Origin: Pontederia crassipes
Lineage: Eukaryota; Streptophyta; Magnoliopsida; Commelinales; Pontederiaceae
Direction: 5' to 3'
Assembly (NCBI GenBank): GCA_030549335.1
Contig: JAUKPH010000022.1
Coordinates: 1,054,001-1,118,000 of the forward strand
DNA: 64,000 nt
Shown piece by piece: positions 1-10,646 of this stretch. Below the pieces are notes generated by a model that was given only the letters and a program-made list of their open reading frames with translations, ran no database searches and was not told the origin of the DNA. Made by a program: the position numbers and the translations under genes. Position 1 is the first letter of the stretch; every line of letters starts with the position of its first letter.

Positions 1-9
1 AATAAGTAT

Positions 10-22
10 CTATAACTTATAG
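10..22. repeat. 13-bp palindrome within the monomer
   Basis: CTATAACTTATAG is a perfect inverted repeat about a central C (6-bp arms), present once in most monomers at positions 10-22. Variant classes weaken it. The 8-bp-deleted monomers read AACGTATAG, the tgtc-GATAAC class changes the left arm, and others read TATAATTTATAG or TATAAATTATAG. Short dyad symmetries are common in centromeric satellites and may favour cruciform formation. A role here is inference only. Confidence 0.7.
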
Positions 23-34
23 CTTTGAACCTTA

Positions 35-48
35 CTCTAAGGCTCTAA
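35..48 (+). repeat. Internal direct repeat CTCTAA-NN-CTCTAA
   Basis: Two copies of CTCTAA lie 2 bp apart (35-40 and 43-48). The dinucleotide between them is the most multi-allelic site of the satellite: GG, GA, TA, CA or GT in different monomers. Removal of one CTCTAA plus the dinucleotide gives exactly the 8-bp deletion seen in sixteen monomers, so slippage or misaligned repair between the two hexamers is the likely origin. Confidence 0.85.
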
Positions 49-114
49 TCCCCAAGAGCGTTATCTTTGATTGTAACGGTTCGACTTCGGTTTGAAATAG
101 AGTTAAAGTTCTAA

Positions 115-120
115 AGATCT
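115..120. other. AGATCT (BglII) site once per monomer
   Basis: AGATCT occurs at monomer position 115-120 in nearly every copy. It would therefore cut the array into a 148-bp ladder. Exceptions visible here include AGACCT (monomers starting 2369, 3988 and 6200), AAATCT (36943 and 44309) and AGATTT (38415, 44597 and 47386 monomers), which would give dimer bands. Confidence 0.85.
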
Positions 121-227
121 ATCACCTCTTAGGACACCCAAAGGTTGTAATAAATATCTATAACTTATACCTTTGAACCTTACTCTAAGACTCTAATCCC
201 CAAGAGCGTTATCTTTGATTGTAACGG

Positions 228-244
228 TTCAACTTCGGTTTGAA
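228..244 (+). repeat. Inverted repeat able to form a UUCG-loop hairpin
   Basis: TTCAAC, then TTCG, then GTTTGAA (monomer positions 80-96; shown here in the second monomer) can fold as a six-pair stem with one bulged U, closed by C(UUCG)G. This is a tetraloop of known exceptional stability in RNA. The element recurs in most monomers. A large class reads TTCGATTTGAA, which loses the closing C-G pair. This matters only if the + strand is transcribed, which the sequence cannot show. Confidence 0.5.
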
Positions 245-444
245 ATAGAGTTAAAGTTCTAAAGATCTATCACCTCTTAGGGCACCCAAAGGTTGTAATA
301 AGTATCTATAACTTATAGCTTTGAACCTTACTCCAAGGCTCTAATCCCCAAGAGCGTTATCTTTGATTGTGACGGTTCAACTTCGGTTTGAAATAGAGTT
401 AAAGTTCTAAAGATCTATCACCTCTTAGGGCACCCAAAGGTTGT

Positions 445-1332
445 AATAAGTATCTATAACTTATAGCCTTGAACCTTACTCTAAGGCTCTAATCCCCAAG
501 AGCGTTATCTTTGATTGTAACGGTTCAACTTCGGTTTGAAATAGAGTTAAAGTTCTAAAGATCTATCACCTCTTAGGACACCCAAAGGTTGTAATAAATG
601 TCTATAACTTATAGCTTTGAACCTTACTCTAACACTCTAATCCCCAAGAGCGTTATCTTTGATTGTAACGGTTCAACTTCGGTTTGAAATAGAGTTAAAG
701 TTCTAAAGATCTATCACCTCTTAGGACACCCAAAGGTTGTAATAAATATCTATAACTTATAGCTTTGAACCTTACTCTAATACTCTAATCCCCAAGAGCG
801 TTATCTTTGATTGTAACGGTTCAACTTCGGTTTGAAATAGAGTTAAAGTTCTAAAGATCTATCACCTCTTAGGGCACCCAAAGGTTGTAATAAGTATCTA
901 TAACTTATAGCCTTGAACCTTACTCTAAGGCTCTAATCCCCAAGAGCGTTATCTTTGATTGTAACGGTTCAACTTCGGTTTGAAATAGAGTTAAAGTTCT
1001 AAAGATCTATCACCTCTTAGGACACCCAAAGGTTGTAATAAATGTCTATAACTTATAGCTTTGAACCTTACTCTAACACTCTAATCCCCAAGAGCGTTAT
1101 CTTTGATTGTAACGGTTCAACTTCGGTTTGAAATAGAGTTAAAGTTCTAAAGATCTATCACCTCTTAGGACACCCAAAGGTTGTAATAAATATCTATAAC
1201 TTATAGCTTTGAACATTACTCTAAGACTCTAATCCCCAAGAGCGTTATCTTTGATTGTAACGGTTCAACTTCGGTTTGAAATAGAGTTAAAGTTCTAAAG
1301 ATCTATCACCTCTTAGGGCACCCAAAGGTTGT
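445..1332 (+). repeat. Local three-monomer duplication (444 bp)
   Basis: The monomer pair at 445-740 (one with TATAGCCTTG, then one opening AATAAATGTC with AACACTC) recurs identically at 889-1184, 444 bp downstream. The third monomers (741-888 and 1185-1332) differ: the first has TACTC, the second GAACATT and GACTC. The related units at 4424-5015 and 12737-13328 have the pair only once, so this expansion is specific to copy 1. Confidence 0.85.
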
Positions 1333-2368
1333 AATAAGTATCTATAACTTATAGCTTTGAACCTTACTCTAAGGCTCTAATCCCCAAGAGCGTTATCTTT
1401 GATTGTAACGGTTCAACTTCGATTTGAAATAGAGTTAAAGTTCTAAAGATCTATCACCTCTTAGGGCACCCAAAGGTTGTAATAAGTATCTATAACTTAT
1501 AGCTTTGAACCTTACTCTAAGTCTCTAATCCCCAAGAGCGTTATCTTTGATTGTAACGGTTCAACTTCGGTTTGAAATAGAGTTAAAGTTCTAAAGATCT
1601 ATCACCTCTTAGGACACCCAAAGGTTGTAATAAGTATCTATAACTTATAGCTTTGAACCTTACTCTAAGGCTCTAATCCCCAAGAGCGTTATCTTTGATT
1701 GTAACGGTTCAACTTCGATTTGAAATAGAGTTAAAGTTCTAAAGATCTATCACCTCTTAGGGCACCCAAAGGTTGTAATTAGTATCTATAACTTATAGCT
1801 TTGAACCTTACTCTAAGGCTCTAATCCCCAAGAGCGTTATCTTTGATTGTAACGGTTCAACTTCGGTTTGAAATAGAGTTAAAGTTCTAAAGATCTATAA
1901 CATCCTAGGACACCCAAAGGTTGTAATAAGTGTCGATAACTTATAGCTTTGAACCTAACTCTAAGACTCTAATCCCCAAGATCGTTATCTTTGATTGTAA
2001 CGGTTCAACTTCGGTTTGAAATAGAGTTAAAGTTCTAAAGATCTATCACCTCTTAGGGCACCCAAAGGTTGTAATAAGTATCTATAACTTATAGCTTTGA
2101 ACCTTACTCTAAGGCTCTAATCCCCAAGAGCGTTATCTTTGATTGTAACGGTTCAACTTCGGTTTGAAATAGAGTTAAAGTTCTAAAGATCTATCACCTC
2201 TTAGGACACCCAAAGGTTGTAATAAATATCTATAACTTATAGCTTTGAACCTTACTCTAAGACTCTAATCCCCAAGAGCGTTATCTTTGATTGTAACGGT
2301 TCAACTTCGGTTTGAAATAGAGTTAAAGTTCTAAAGATCTATCACCTCTTAGGGCACCCAAAGGTTGT

Positions 2369-2508
2369 AATAAGTATCTATAACGTATAGCCTTGAACCT
2401 TACTCTAATCCCCAAGAGCGTTATCTTTTATTGTAACGGTTCAACTTCGGTTTGAAATAGAGTTAATGTTCTAAAGACCTATCACCTCTTAGGGCACCCA
2501 AAGGTTGT
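2369..2508 (+). repeat. 8-bp-deleted monomer class (140 bp), first of 16
   Basis: This monomer lacks one CTCTAA plus the adjacent dinucleotide, reading CTTACTCTAATCCCC. It also carries linked changes: AACGTATAGCC, CTTTTATTG and GTTAATGTTC. The same linked set occurs in monomers starting at 2369, 3988, 6200, 14513, 23977, 25301, 31064, 32388, 34007, 35034, 36943, 40036, 44309, 46218, 46950 and 49007. The shared haplotype shows one origin followed by spread inside larger units. The first three also share AAGACCTATC, and 36943 and 44309 share CTAAAAATC, giving sub-lineages. Confidence 0.93.
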
Positions 2509-3987
2509 AATAAGTTTCTATAACTTATAGCTTTGAACCTTACTCTAATACTCTAATCCCCAAGAGCGTTATCTTTGATTGTAACGGTTCAACTTCGGTT
2601 TGAAATAGAGTTAAAGTTCTAAAGATCTATCACCTCTTGGGGCACCGAAAGGTTGTAATAAGTATCTATAATTTATAGCTTTGAACCTTACTCTAAGACT
2701 CTAATCCCCAAGAGCGTTATCTTTGATTGTAACGGTTCAACTTCGGTTTGAAATAGAGTTAAAGTTCTAAAGATCTATTACCTCTTAGGGCACCCAAAGG
2801 TTGTAATAAGAATCTACAACTTATAGCTTTGAACCTTACTCTAAGACTCTAATCCCCAAGAGCGTTATCTTTGATTGTAACGGTTCAACTTCGGTTTGAA
2901 ATAGAGTTAAAGTTCTAAAGATCTATCACCTCTTAGGGCACCCAAAGGTTGTAATAAGTATCTATAACTTATAGCTTTGAACCTTACCCTAATACTCTAA
3001 TCACCAAGAGCGTTATCTTTGATTGTAACGGTTCTACTTCGGTTTGAAATAGAGTTAAAGTTCTAAAGATCTATCACATCTTAGGGCACCCAAAGGTTGT
3101 AATAAGTATCTATAACTTATAGCTTTGAACCTTACTCTAATACTCTAATCACCAAGAGCGTTATCTTTGATTGTAATGGTTCTACTTCGGTTTGGAATAG
3201 AGTTAAAGTTCTAAAGATCTATCACCTCCTAGGACAACCAAAGGTTGTAATAAGTGTCTATAACTTATAGCTTTGAACCTAACTCTAGGACTCTAATCCC
3301 CAAGAGCGTTATCTTTGATTGTAACGGTTCAACTTCGGTTTGAAATAGAGTTAAAGTTCTAAAGATCTATCACCTCTTAGGGCACACAAAGGTTGTAATA
3401 AGTATCTATAAATTATAGCTTTGAACCTTACTCTAATACTCTAATCCCCAAGAGCGTTATCTTTGATTGTAACGGTTCAACTTCGGTTTGAAATAGAGTT
3501 AAAGTTCTAAAGATCTATCACCTCTTAGGACACCCAAAGGTTGTAATAAATATCTATAACTTATAGCTTTGAACCTTACTCTAAGACTCTAATCCCCAAG
3601 ATCGTTATCTTTGATTGTAACGGTTCAACTTCGGTTTGAAATAAGATAAAGTTCTAAAGATCTATCACCTCTTAGGGCACCCAAAGGTTGTAATAAGTAT
3701 CTATAACTTATAGCTTTGAACCTTACTCTAAGGCTCTAATCCCCAAGAGCGTTATCTTTGATTGTAACGGTTCAACTTCGATTTGAAATAGGGTTAAAGT
3801 TCTAAAGATCTATCACCTCCTAGGACAACCAAAGGTTGTAATAAGTGTCTATAACTTATAGCTTTGAACCTAACTCTAAGACTCTAATCCCCAAGATCGT
3901 TATCTTTGATTGTAACGGTTCAACTTCGGTTTGAAATAGAGTTAAAGTTCTAAAGATCTATCACCTCTTAGGGCACCCAAAGGTTGT

Positions 3988-4423
3988 AATAAGTATCTAT
4001 AACGTATAGCCTTGAACCTTACTCTAATCCCCAAGAGCGTTATCTTTTATTGTAACGGTTCAACTTCGGTTTGAAATAGAGTTAATGTTCTAAAGACCTA
4101 TCACCTCTTAGGGCACCCAAAGGTTGTAATAAGTTTCTATAACTTATAGCTTTGAACCTTACTCTAATACTCTAATCCCCAAGAGCGTTATCTTTGATTG
4201 TAACGGTTCAACTTCGGTTTGAAATAGAGTTAAAGTTCTAAAGATCTATCACCTCTTGGGGCACCGAAAGGTTGTAATAAGTATCTATAATTTATAGCTT
4301 TGAACCTTACTCTAAGACTCTAATCCCCAAGAGCGTTATCTTTGATTGTAACGGTTCAACTTCGGTTTGAAATAGAGTTAAAGTTCTAAAGATCTATCAC
4401 CTCTTAGGACACCCAAAGGTTGT
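3988..4423 (+). repeat. Three-monomer junction block between long-unit copies
   Basis: These three monomers (436 bp, including one 8-bp-deleted copy) repeat 2369-2804 rather than continuing the pattern of copy 2, which at the equivalent point (7819) has ordinary monomers. They contain the linked CTTGGGGCACCGAAAGG and TATAATTTATAG variants. They mark the exchange point joining copy 1 to copy 2: a jump back of 11 monomers inside the unit, then a jump to its beginning. Confidence 0.8.
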
Positions 4424-7400
4424 AATAAATATCTATAACTTATACCTTTGAACCTTACTCTAAGACTCTAATCCCCAAGAGCGTTATCTTTGATTGTAAC
4501 GGTTCAACTTCGGTTTGAAATAGAGTTAAAGTTCTAAAGATCTATCACCTCTTAGGGCACCCAAAGGTTGTAATAAGTATCTATAACTTATAGCTTTGAA
4601 CCTTACTCCAAGGCTCTAATCCCCAAGAGCGTTATCTTTGATTGTGACGGTTCAACTTCGGTTTGAAATAGAGTTAAAGTTCTAAAGATCTATCACCTCT
4701 TAGGGCACCCAAAGGTTGTAATAAGTATCTATAACTTATAGCCTTGAACCTTACTCTAAGGCTCTAATCCCCAAGAGCGTTATCTTTGATTGTAACGGTT
4801 CAACTTCGGTTTGAAATAGAGTTAAAGTTCTAAAGATCTATCACCTCTTAGGACACCCAAAGGTTGTAATAAATGTCTATAACTTATAGCTTTGAACCTT
4901 ACTCTAACACTCTAATCCCCAAGAGCGTTATCTTTGATTGTAACGGTTCAACTTCGGTTTGAAATAGAGTTAAAGTTCTAAAGATCTATCACCTCTTAGG
5001 ACACCCAAAGGTTGTAATAAATATCTATAACTTATAGCTTTGAACATTACTCTATGACTCTAATCCCCAAGAGCGTTATCTTTGATTGTAACGGTTCAAC
5101 TTCGGTTTGAAATAGAGTTAAAGTTCTAAAGATCTATCACCTCTTAGGGCACCCAAAGGTTGTAATAAGTATCTATAACTTATAGCTTTGAACCTTACTC
5201 TAAGGCTCTAATCCCCAAGAGCGTTATCTTTGATTGTAACGGTTCAACTTCGATTTGAAATAGAGTTAAAGTTCTAAAGATCTATCACCTCTTAGGGCAC
5301 CCAAAGGTTGTAATAAGTATCTATAACTTATAGCTTTGAACCTTACTCTAAGTCTCTAATCCCCAAGAGCGTTATCTTTGATTGTAACGGTTCAACTTCG
5401 GTTTGAAATAGAGTTAAAGTTCTAAAGATCTATCACCTCTTAGGACACCCAAAGGTTGTAATAAGTATCTATAACTTATAGCTTTGAACCTTACTCTAAG
5501 GCTCTAATCCCCAAGAGCGTTATCTTTGATTGTAACGGTTCAACTTCGATTTGAAATAGAGTTAAAGTTCTAAAGATCTATCACCTCTTAGGGCACCCAA
5601 AGGTTGTAATTAGTATCTATAACTTATAGCTTTGAACCTTACTCTAAGGCTCTAATCCCCAAGAGCGTTATCTTTGATTGTAACGGTTCAACTTCGGTTT
5701 GAAATAGAGTTAAAGTTCTAAAGATCTATAACATCCTAGGACACCCAAAGGTTGTAATAAGTGTCGATAACTTATAGCTTTGAACCTAACTCTAAGACTC
5801 TAATCCCCAAGATCGTTATCTTTGATTGTAACGGTTCAACTTCGGTTTGAAATAGAGTTAAAGTTCTAAAGATCTATCACCTCTTAGGGCACCCAAAGGT
5901 TGTAATAAGTATCTATAACTTATAGCTTTGAACCTTACTCTAAGGCTCTAATCCCCAAGAGCGTTATCTTTGATTGTAACGGTTCAACTTCGGTTTGAAA
6001 TAGAGTTAAAGTTCTAAAGATCTATCACCTCTTAGGACACCCAAAGGTTGTAATAAATATCTATAACTTATAGCTTTGAACCTTACTCTAAGACTCTAAT
6101 CCCCAAGAGCGTTATCTTTGATTGTAACGGTTCAACTTCGGTTTGAAATAGAGTTAAAGTTCTAAAGATCTATCACCTCTTAGGGCACCCAAAGGTTGTA
6201 ATAAGTATCTATAACGTATAGCCTTGAACCTTACTCTAATCCCCAAGAGCGTTATCTTTTATTGTAACGGTTCAACTTCGGTTTGAAATAGAGTTAATGT
6301 TCTAAAGACCTATCACCTCTTAGGGCACCCAAAGGTTGTAATAAGTTTCTATAACTTATAGCTTTGAACCTTACTCTAATACTCTAATCCCCAAGAGCGT
6401 TATCTTTGATTGTAACGGTTCAACTTCGGTTTGAAATAGAGTTAAAGTTCTAAAGATCTATCACCTCTTGGGGCACCGAAAGGTTGTAATAAGTATCTAT
6501 AATTTATAGCTTTGAACCTTACTCTAAGACTCTAATCCCCAAGAGCGTTATCTTTGATTGTAACGGTTCAACTTCGGTTTGAAATAGAGTTAAAGTTCTA
6601 AAGATCTATTACCTCTTAGGGCACCCAAAGGTTGTAATAAGAATCTACAACTTATAGCTTTGAACCTTACTCTAAGACTCTAATCCCCAAGAGCGTTATC
6701 TTTGATTGTAACGGTTCAACTTCGGTTTGAAATAGAGTTAAAGTTCTAAAGATCTATCACCTCTTAGGGCACCCAAAGGTTGTAATAAGTATCTATAACT
6801 TATAGCTTTGAACCTTACCCTAATACTCTAATCACCAAGAGCGTTATCTTTGATTGTAACGGTTCTACTTCGGTTTGAAATAGAGTTAAAGTTCTAAAGA
6901 TCTATCACATCTTAGGGCACCCAAAGGTTGTAATAAGTATCTATAACTTATAGCTTTGAACCTTACTCTAATACTCTAATCACCAAGAGCGTTATCTTTG
7001 ATTGTAATGGTTCTACTTCGGTTTGGAATAGAGTTAAAGTTCTAAAGATCTATCACCTCCTAGGACAACCAAAGGTTGTAATAAGTGTCTATAACTTATA
7101 GCTTTGAACCTAACTCTAGGACTCTAATCCCCAAGAGCGTTATCTTTGATTGTAACGGTTCAACTTCGGTTTGAAATAGAGTTAAAGTTCTAAAGATCTA
7201 TCACCTCTTAGGGCACACAAAGGTTGTAATAAGTATCTATAAATTATAGCTTTGAACCTTACTCTAATACTCTAATCCCCAAGAGCGTTATCTTTGATTG
7301 TAACGGTTCAACTTCGGTTTGAAATAGAGTTAAAGTTCTAAAGATCTATCACCTCTTAGGACACCCAAAGGTTGTAATAAATATCTATAACTTATAGCTT

Positions 7401-8704
7401 TGAACCTTACTCTAAGACTCTAATCCCCAAGATCGTTATCTTTGATTGTAACGGTTCAACTTCGGTTTGAAATAAGATAAAGTTCTAAAGATCTATCACC
7501 TCTTAGGGCACCCAAAGGTTGTAATAAGTATCTATAACTTATAGCTTTGAACCTTACTCTAAGGCTCTAATCCCCAAGAGCGTTATCTTTGATTGTAACG
7601 GTTCAACTTCGATTTGAAATAGGGTTAAAGTTCTAAAGATCTATCACCTCCTAGGACAACCAAAGGTTGTAATAAGTGTCTATAACTTATAGCTTTGAAC
7701 CTAACTCTAAGACTCTAATCCCCAAGATCGTTATCTTTGATTGTAACGGTTCAACTTCGGTTTGAAATAGAGTTAAAGTTCTAAAGATCTATCACCTCTT
7801 AGGGCACCCAAAGGTTGTAATAAGTATCTATAACTTATAGCTTTGAACCTTACTCTAAGGCTCTAATCCCCAAGAGCGTTATCTTTGATTGTAACGGTTC
7901 AACTTCGGTTTGAAATAGAGTTAAAGTTCTAAAGATCTATCACCTCTTAGGACACCCAAAGGTTGATAAATATCTATAACTTATAGCTTTGAACCTTACT
8001 CTAACACTGTAATCCCCAAGAGCGTTATCTTTGATTGTAACGGTTCAACTTCGTTTTGAAATAGAGTTAAAGTTCTAAAGATCTATCACCTCTTAGGACA
8101 CCCAAAGGTTGTAATAAATATCTATAACTTATAGCTTTGAACCTTACTCTAAGACTCTAATCCCCAAGAGCGTTATCTTTGATTGTAACGGTTCAACTTC
8201 GGTTTGAAATAGAGTTAAAGTTCTAAAGATCTATCACCTCTTAGGGCACCCAAAGGTTGTCATAAGTATCTATAACTTATAGCTTTGAACCTTACTCTAA
8301 GGCTCTAATCCCCAAGAGCGTTATCTTTGATTGTAACGGTTCAACTTCAATTTGAAATAGAGTTAAAGTTCTAAAGATCTATCACCTCTTAGGGCACCCA
8401 AAGGTTGTAATAAGTATCTATAACTTATAGCTTTGAACCTTACTCTAAGGCTCTAATCCCCAAGAGCGTTATCTTTGATTGTAACGGTTCAACTTCGGTT
8501 TGAAATAGAGTTAAAGTTCTAAAGATCTATCACCTCTTAGGACACCCAAAGGTTGTAATAAATATCTATAACTTATAGCTTTGAACCTTACTCTAAGACT
8601 CTAATCCCCAAGAGCGTTATCTTTGATTGTAACGGTTCAACTTCTGTTTGAAATAGAGTTAAAGTTCTAAAGATCTATCACCTCTTAGGGCACCCAAAGG
8701 TTGT
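4424..8704 (+). repeat. 29-monomer block, first copy
   Basis: The 4,281-bp block matches 12737-17019 at offset 8,313 bp up to about 7965 and 8,315 bp after it. The 2-bp change is the GGTTGATAAA deletion at 7961-7970 in this copy. Paired rare markers: CACTGTAATCC at 8005 and 16320, GTCATAAG at 8261 and 16576, CTTCTGTTTG at 8641 and 16956. The first part is also copy 2 of the unit at 149-3987. Confidence 0.9.
7961..7970 (+). repeat. 2-bp deletion in a monomer end
   Basis: The monomer starting at 7819 ends GGTTG and runs straight into ATAAAT, where all others read GGTTGTAATAAAT. The counterpart block at 12737-17019 has the full sequence, so the loss happened after the block was duplicated. Confidence 0.85.
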
Positions 8705-10646
8705 AATAAGTATCTATAACTTATAGCTTTGAACCTTACTCTAAGGCTCTAATCCCCAAGAGCGTTATCTTTGATTGTAACGGTTCAACTTCGGTTTGAA
8801 ATAGAGTTAAAGTTCTAAAGATCTATAACATCCTAGGACACCCAAAGGTTGCAATAAGTGTCTATAACTTATAGCTTTGAACCTAACTCTAAGACTCTAA
8901 TCCCCAAGATCGTTATCTTTGATTGTAACGGTTCAACTTCGATTTGAAATAGAGTTAAAGTTCTAAAGATCTATCACCTCTTAGGGCACCCAAAGGTTGT
9001 AATTAGTATCTATAACTTATAGCTTTGAACCTTACTCTAAGGCTCTAATCCCCAAGAGCGTTATCTTTGATTGTAACGGTTCAACTTCGGTTTGAAATAG
9101 AGTTAAAGTTCTAAAGATCTAAAACATCCTAGGACACCCAAAGGTTGTAATAAGTGTCTATAACTTATAGCTTTGAACCTAACTCTAAGACTCTAATCCC
9201 CAAGATCGTTATCTTTGATTGTACCGGTTCAACTTCGGTTTGAAATAGAGTTAAAGTTCTAAAGATCTATCACCTCTTAGGGCACCCAAAGGTTGTAATA
9301 AGTATCTATAACTTATAGCTTTGAACCTTACTCTAAGGCTCTAATCCCCAAGAGCGTTATCTTTGATTGTAACGGTTCGACTTCGGTTTGAAATAGAGTT
9401 AAAGTTCTAAAGATCTATCACCTCTTAGGACACCCAAAGGTTGTAATAAATATCTATAACTTATACCTTTGAACCTTACTCTAAGACTCTAATCCCCAAG
9501 AGCGTTATGTTTGATTGTAACGGTTCAACTTCGGTTTGAAATAGAGTTAAAGTTCTAAAGATCTATCACCTCTTAGGGCACCCAAAGGTTGTAATAAGTA
9601 TCTATAACTTATAGCTTTGAACCTTACTCTAAGGCTCTAATCCCCAAGAGCGTTATCTTTGATTGTGACGGTTCAACTTCGGTTTGAAATAGAGTTAAAG
9701 TTCTAAAGATCTATCACCTCTTAGGGCACCCAAAGGTTGTAATAAGTATCTATAACTTATAGCCTTGAACCTTACTCTAAGGCTCTAATCCCCAAGAGCG
9801 TTATCTTTGATTGTAACGGTTCAACTTCGGTTTGAAATAGAGTTAAAGTTCTAAAGATCTATCACCTCTTAGGACACCCAAAGGTTGTAATAAATGTCTA
9901 TAACTTATAGCTTTGAACCTTACTCTAACACTCTAATCCCCAAGAGCGTTATCTTTGATTGTAACGGTTCAACTTCGGTTTGAAATAGAGTTAAAGTTCT
10001 AAAGATCTATCACCTCTTAGGACACCCAAAGGTTGTAATAAATATCTATAACTTATAGCTTTGAACATTACTCTAAGACTCTAATCCCCAAGAGCGTTAT
10101 CTTTGATTGTAACGGTTCAACTTCGGTTTGAAATAGAGTTAAAGTTCTAAAGATCTATCACCTCTTAGGGCACCCAAAGGTTGTAATAAGTATCTATAAC
10201 TTATAGCTTTGAACCTTACTCTAAGGCTCTAATCCCCAAGAGCGTTATCTTTGATTGTAACGGTTCAACTTCGATTTGAAATAGAGTTAAAGTTCTAAAG
10301 ATCTATCACCTCTTAGGGCACCCAAAGGTTGTAATAAGTATCTATAACTTATAGCATTGAACCTTACTCTAAGGCTCTAATCCCCAAGAGCGTTATCTTT
10401 GATTGTAACGGTTCAACTTCGGTTTGGAATAGAGTTAAAGTTCTAAAGATCTATCACCTCTTAGGGCACCCAAAGGTTGTAATAAGTATCTATAACTTAT
10501 AGCTTTGAACCTTACTCTAGCTTTGAACCTTACTCTAATACTGTAATCCCCAAGAGCGTTATCTTTGATTGTAACGGTTCAACTTCGGTTTGAAATAGAG
10601 TTAAAGTTCTAAAGATCTATCACCTCTTAGGGCACCCAAAGGTTGT
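8705..10646 (+). repeat. 13-monomer HOR of 1,942 bp, copy 1
   Basis: Matches 10647-12588 monomer by monomer at an offset of 1,942 bp, which is 13 x 148 plus an 18-bp duplication. Paired private markers: GCAATAAG at 8851 and 10793, GTACCGG at 9221 and 11163, TTCGAC at 9376 and 11318, AGCGTTATGT at 9501 and 11443, GCATTG at 10354 and 12296. The pair sits between the two copies of the 29-monomer block, so it was probably amplified in place between them. Confidence 0.93.
10481..10646 (+). repeat. 166-bp monomer with 18-bp internal duplication
   Basis: The segment AGCTTTGAACCTTACTCT occurs twice in a row (second copy starting at 10519), after which the monomer continues with TACTGTAATCC. The same monomer is at 12423-12588 in the next 13-mer. 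It is found nowhere else in the window, so it arose just before or during the 1,942-bp duplication. Confidence 0.93.

Larger units (their letters stand above)
1..148 (+). repeat. First monomer, used as coordinate reference
   Basis: The start point is arbitrary. It is set here at the AATAAG that follows AAGGTTGT, so monomers begin at 1, 149, 297, 445 and so on. Reading along the unit: a palindrome (10-22), a CTCTAA-NN-CTCTAA direct repeat (35-48), a conserved box (about 46-79), a small inverted repeat (80-96), an AGATCT site (115-120) and a C-rich end with a variable TTAGGGC or TTAGGAC (129-135). G+C of the consensus is 54 of 148. This copy carries a private-looking TTCGAC in place of TTCAAC at 80-85. 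The same change recurs at 9377, 11319 and 12669, showing those copies share descent. Confidence 0.95.
149..3987 (+). repeat. Long higher-order unit, copy 1 (26-monomer offset)
   Basis: Bases 889-3987 match 4720-7818 at a constant offset of 3,831 bp (26 monomers less 17 bp of shared deletions). Paired markers include GAACATT at 1211 and 5042, AACGTATAG at 2383 and 6214, and the 1-bp-deleted AATAAGATAA at 3640 and 7471. Bases 149-740 match 4424-5015 at an offset of 4,275 bp. The 444-bp difference is explained by an extra local duplication in this copy (445-1332). The first monomer (1-148) is not part of the match. Confidence 0.88.

Noticed and set aside
10..22. TATA-box promoter in TCTATAACTTATAG
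   Set aside because: It is AT-rich and TATA-like, but it occurs in every monomer with no downstream gene or initiator context. Promoter activity cannot be supported from sequence.
85..102. CENP-B box in ACTTCGGTTTGAAATAGAG
   Set aside because: It shares TTCG and a GAA with the human CENP-B box but has an extra base in the spacing and lacks the required CGGG, so it does not meet the known core.
115..135. Telomere-like motif TTAGGGC in many monomers
   Set aside because: It occurs once per 148 bp, alternates with TTAGGAC, and is never tandem, so it is not a telomeric or interstitial telomere repeat.
3988..4423. Insertion of foreign DNA at the unit junction
   Set aside because: All bases align to the same monomer. 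The irregularity is a jump between monomer types plus the recurrent 8-bp deletion.
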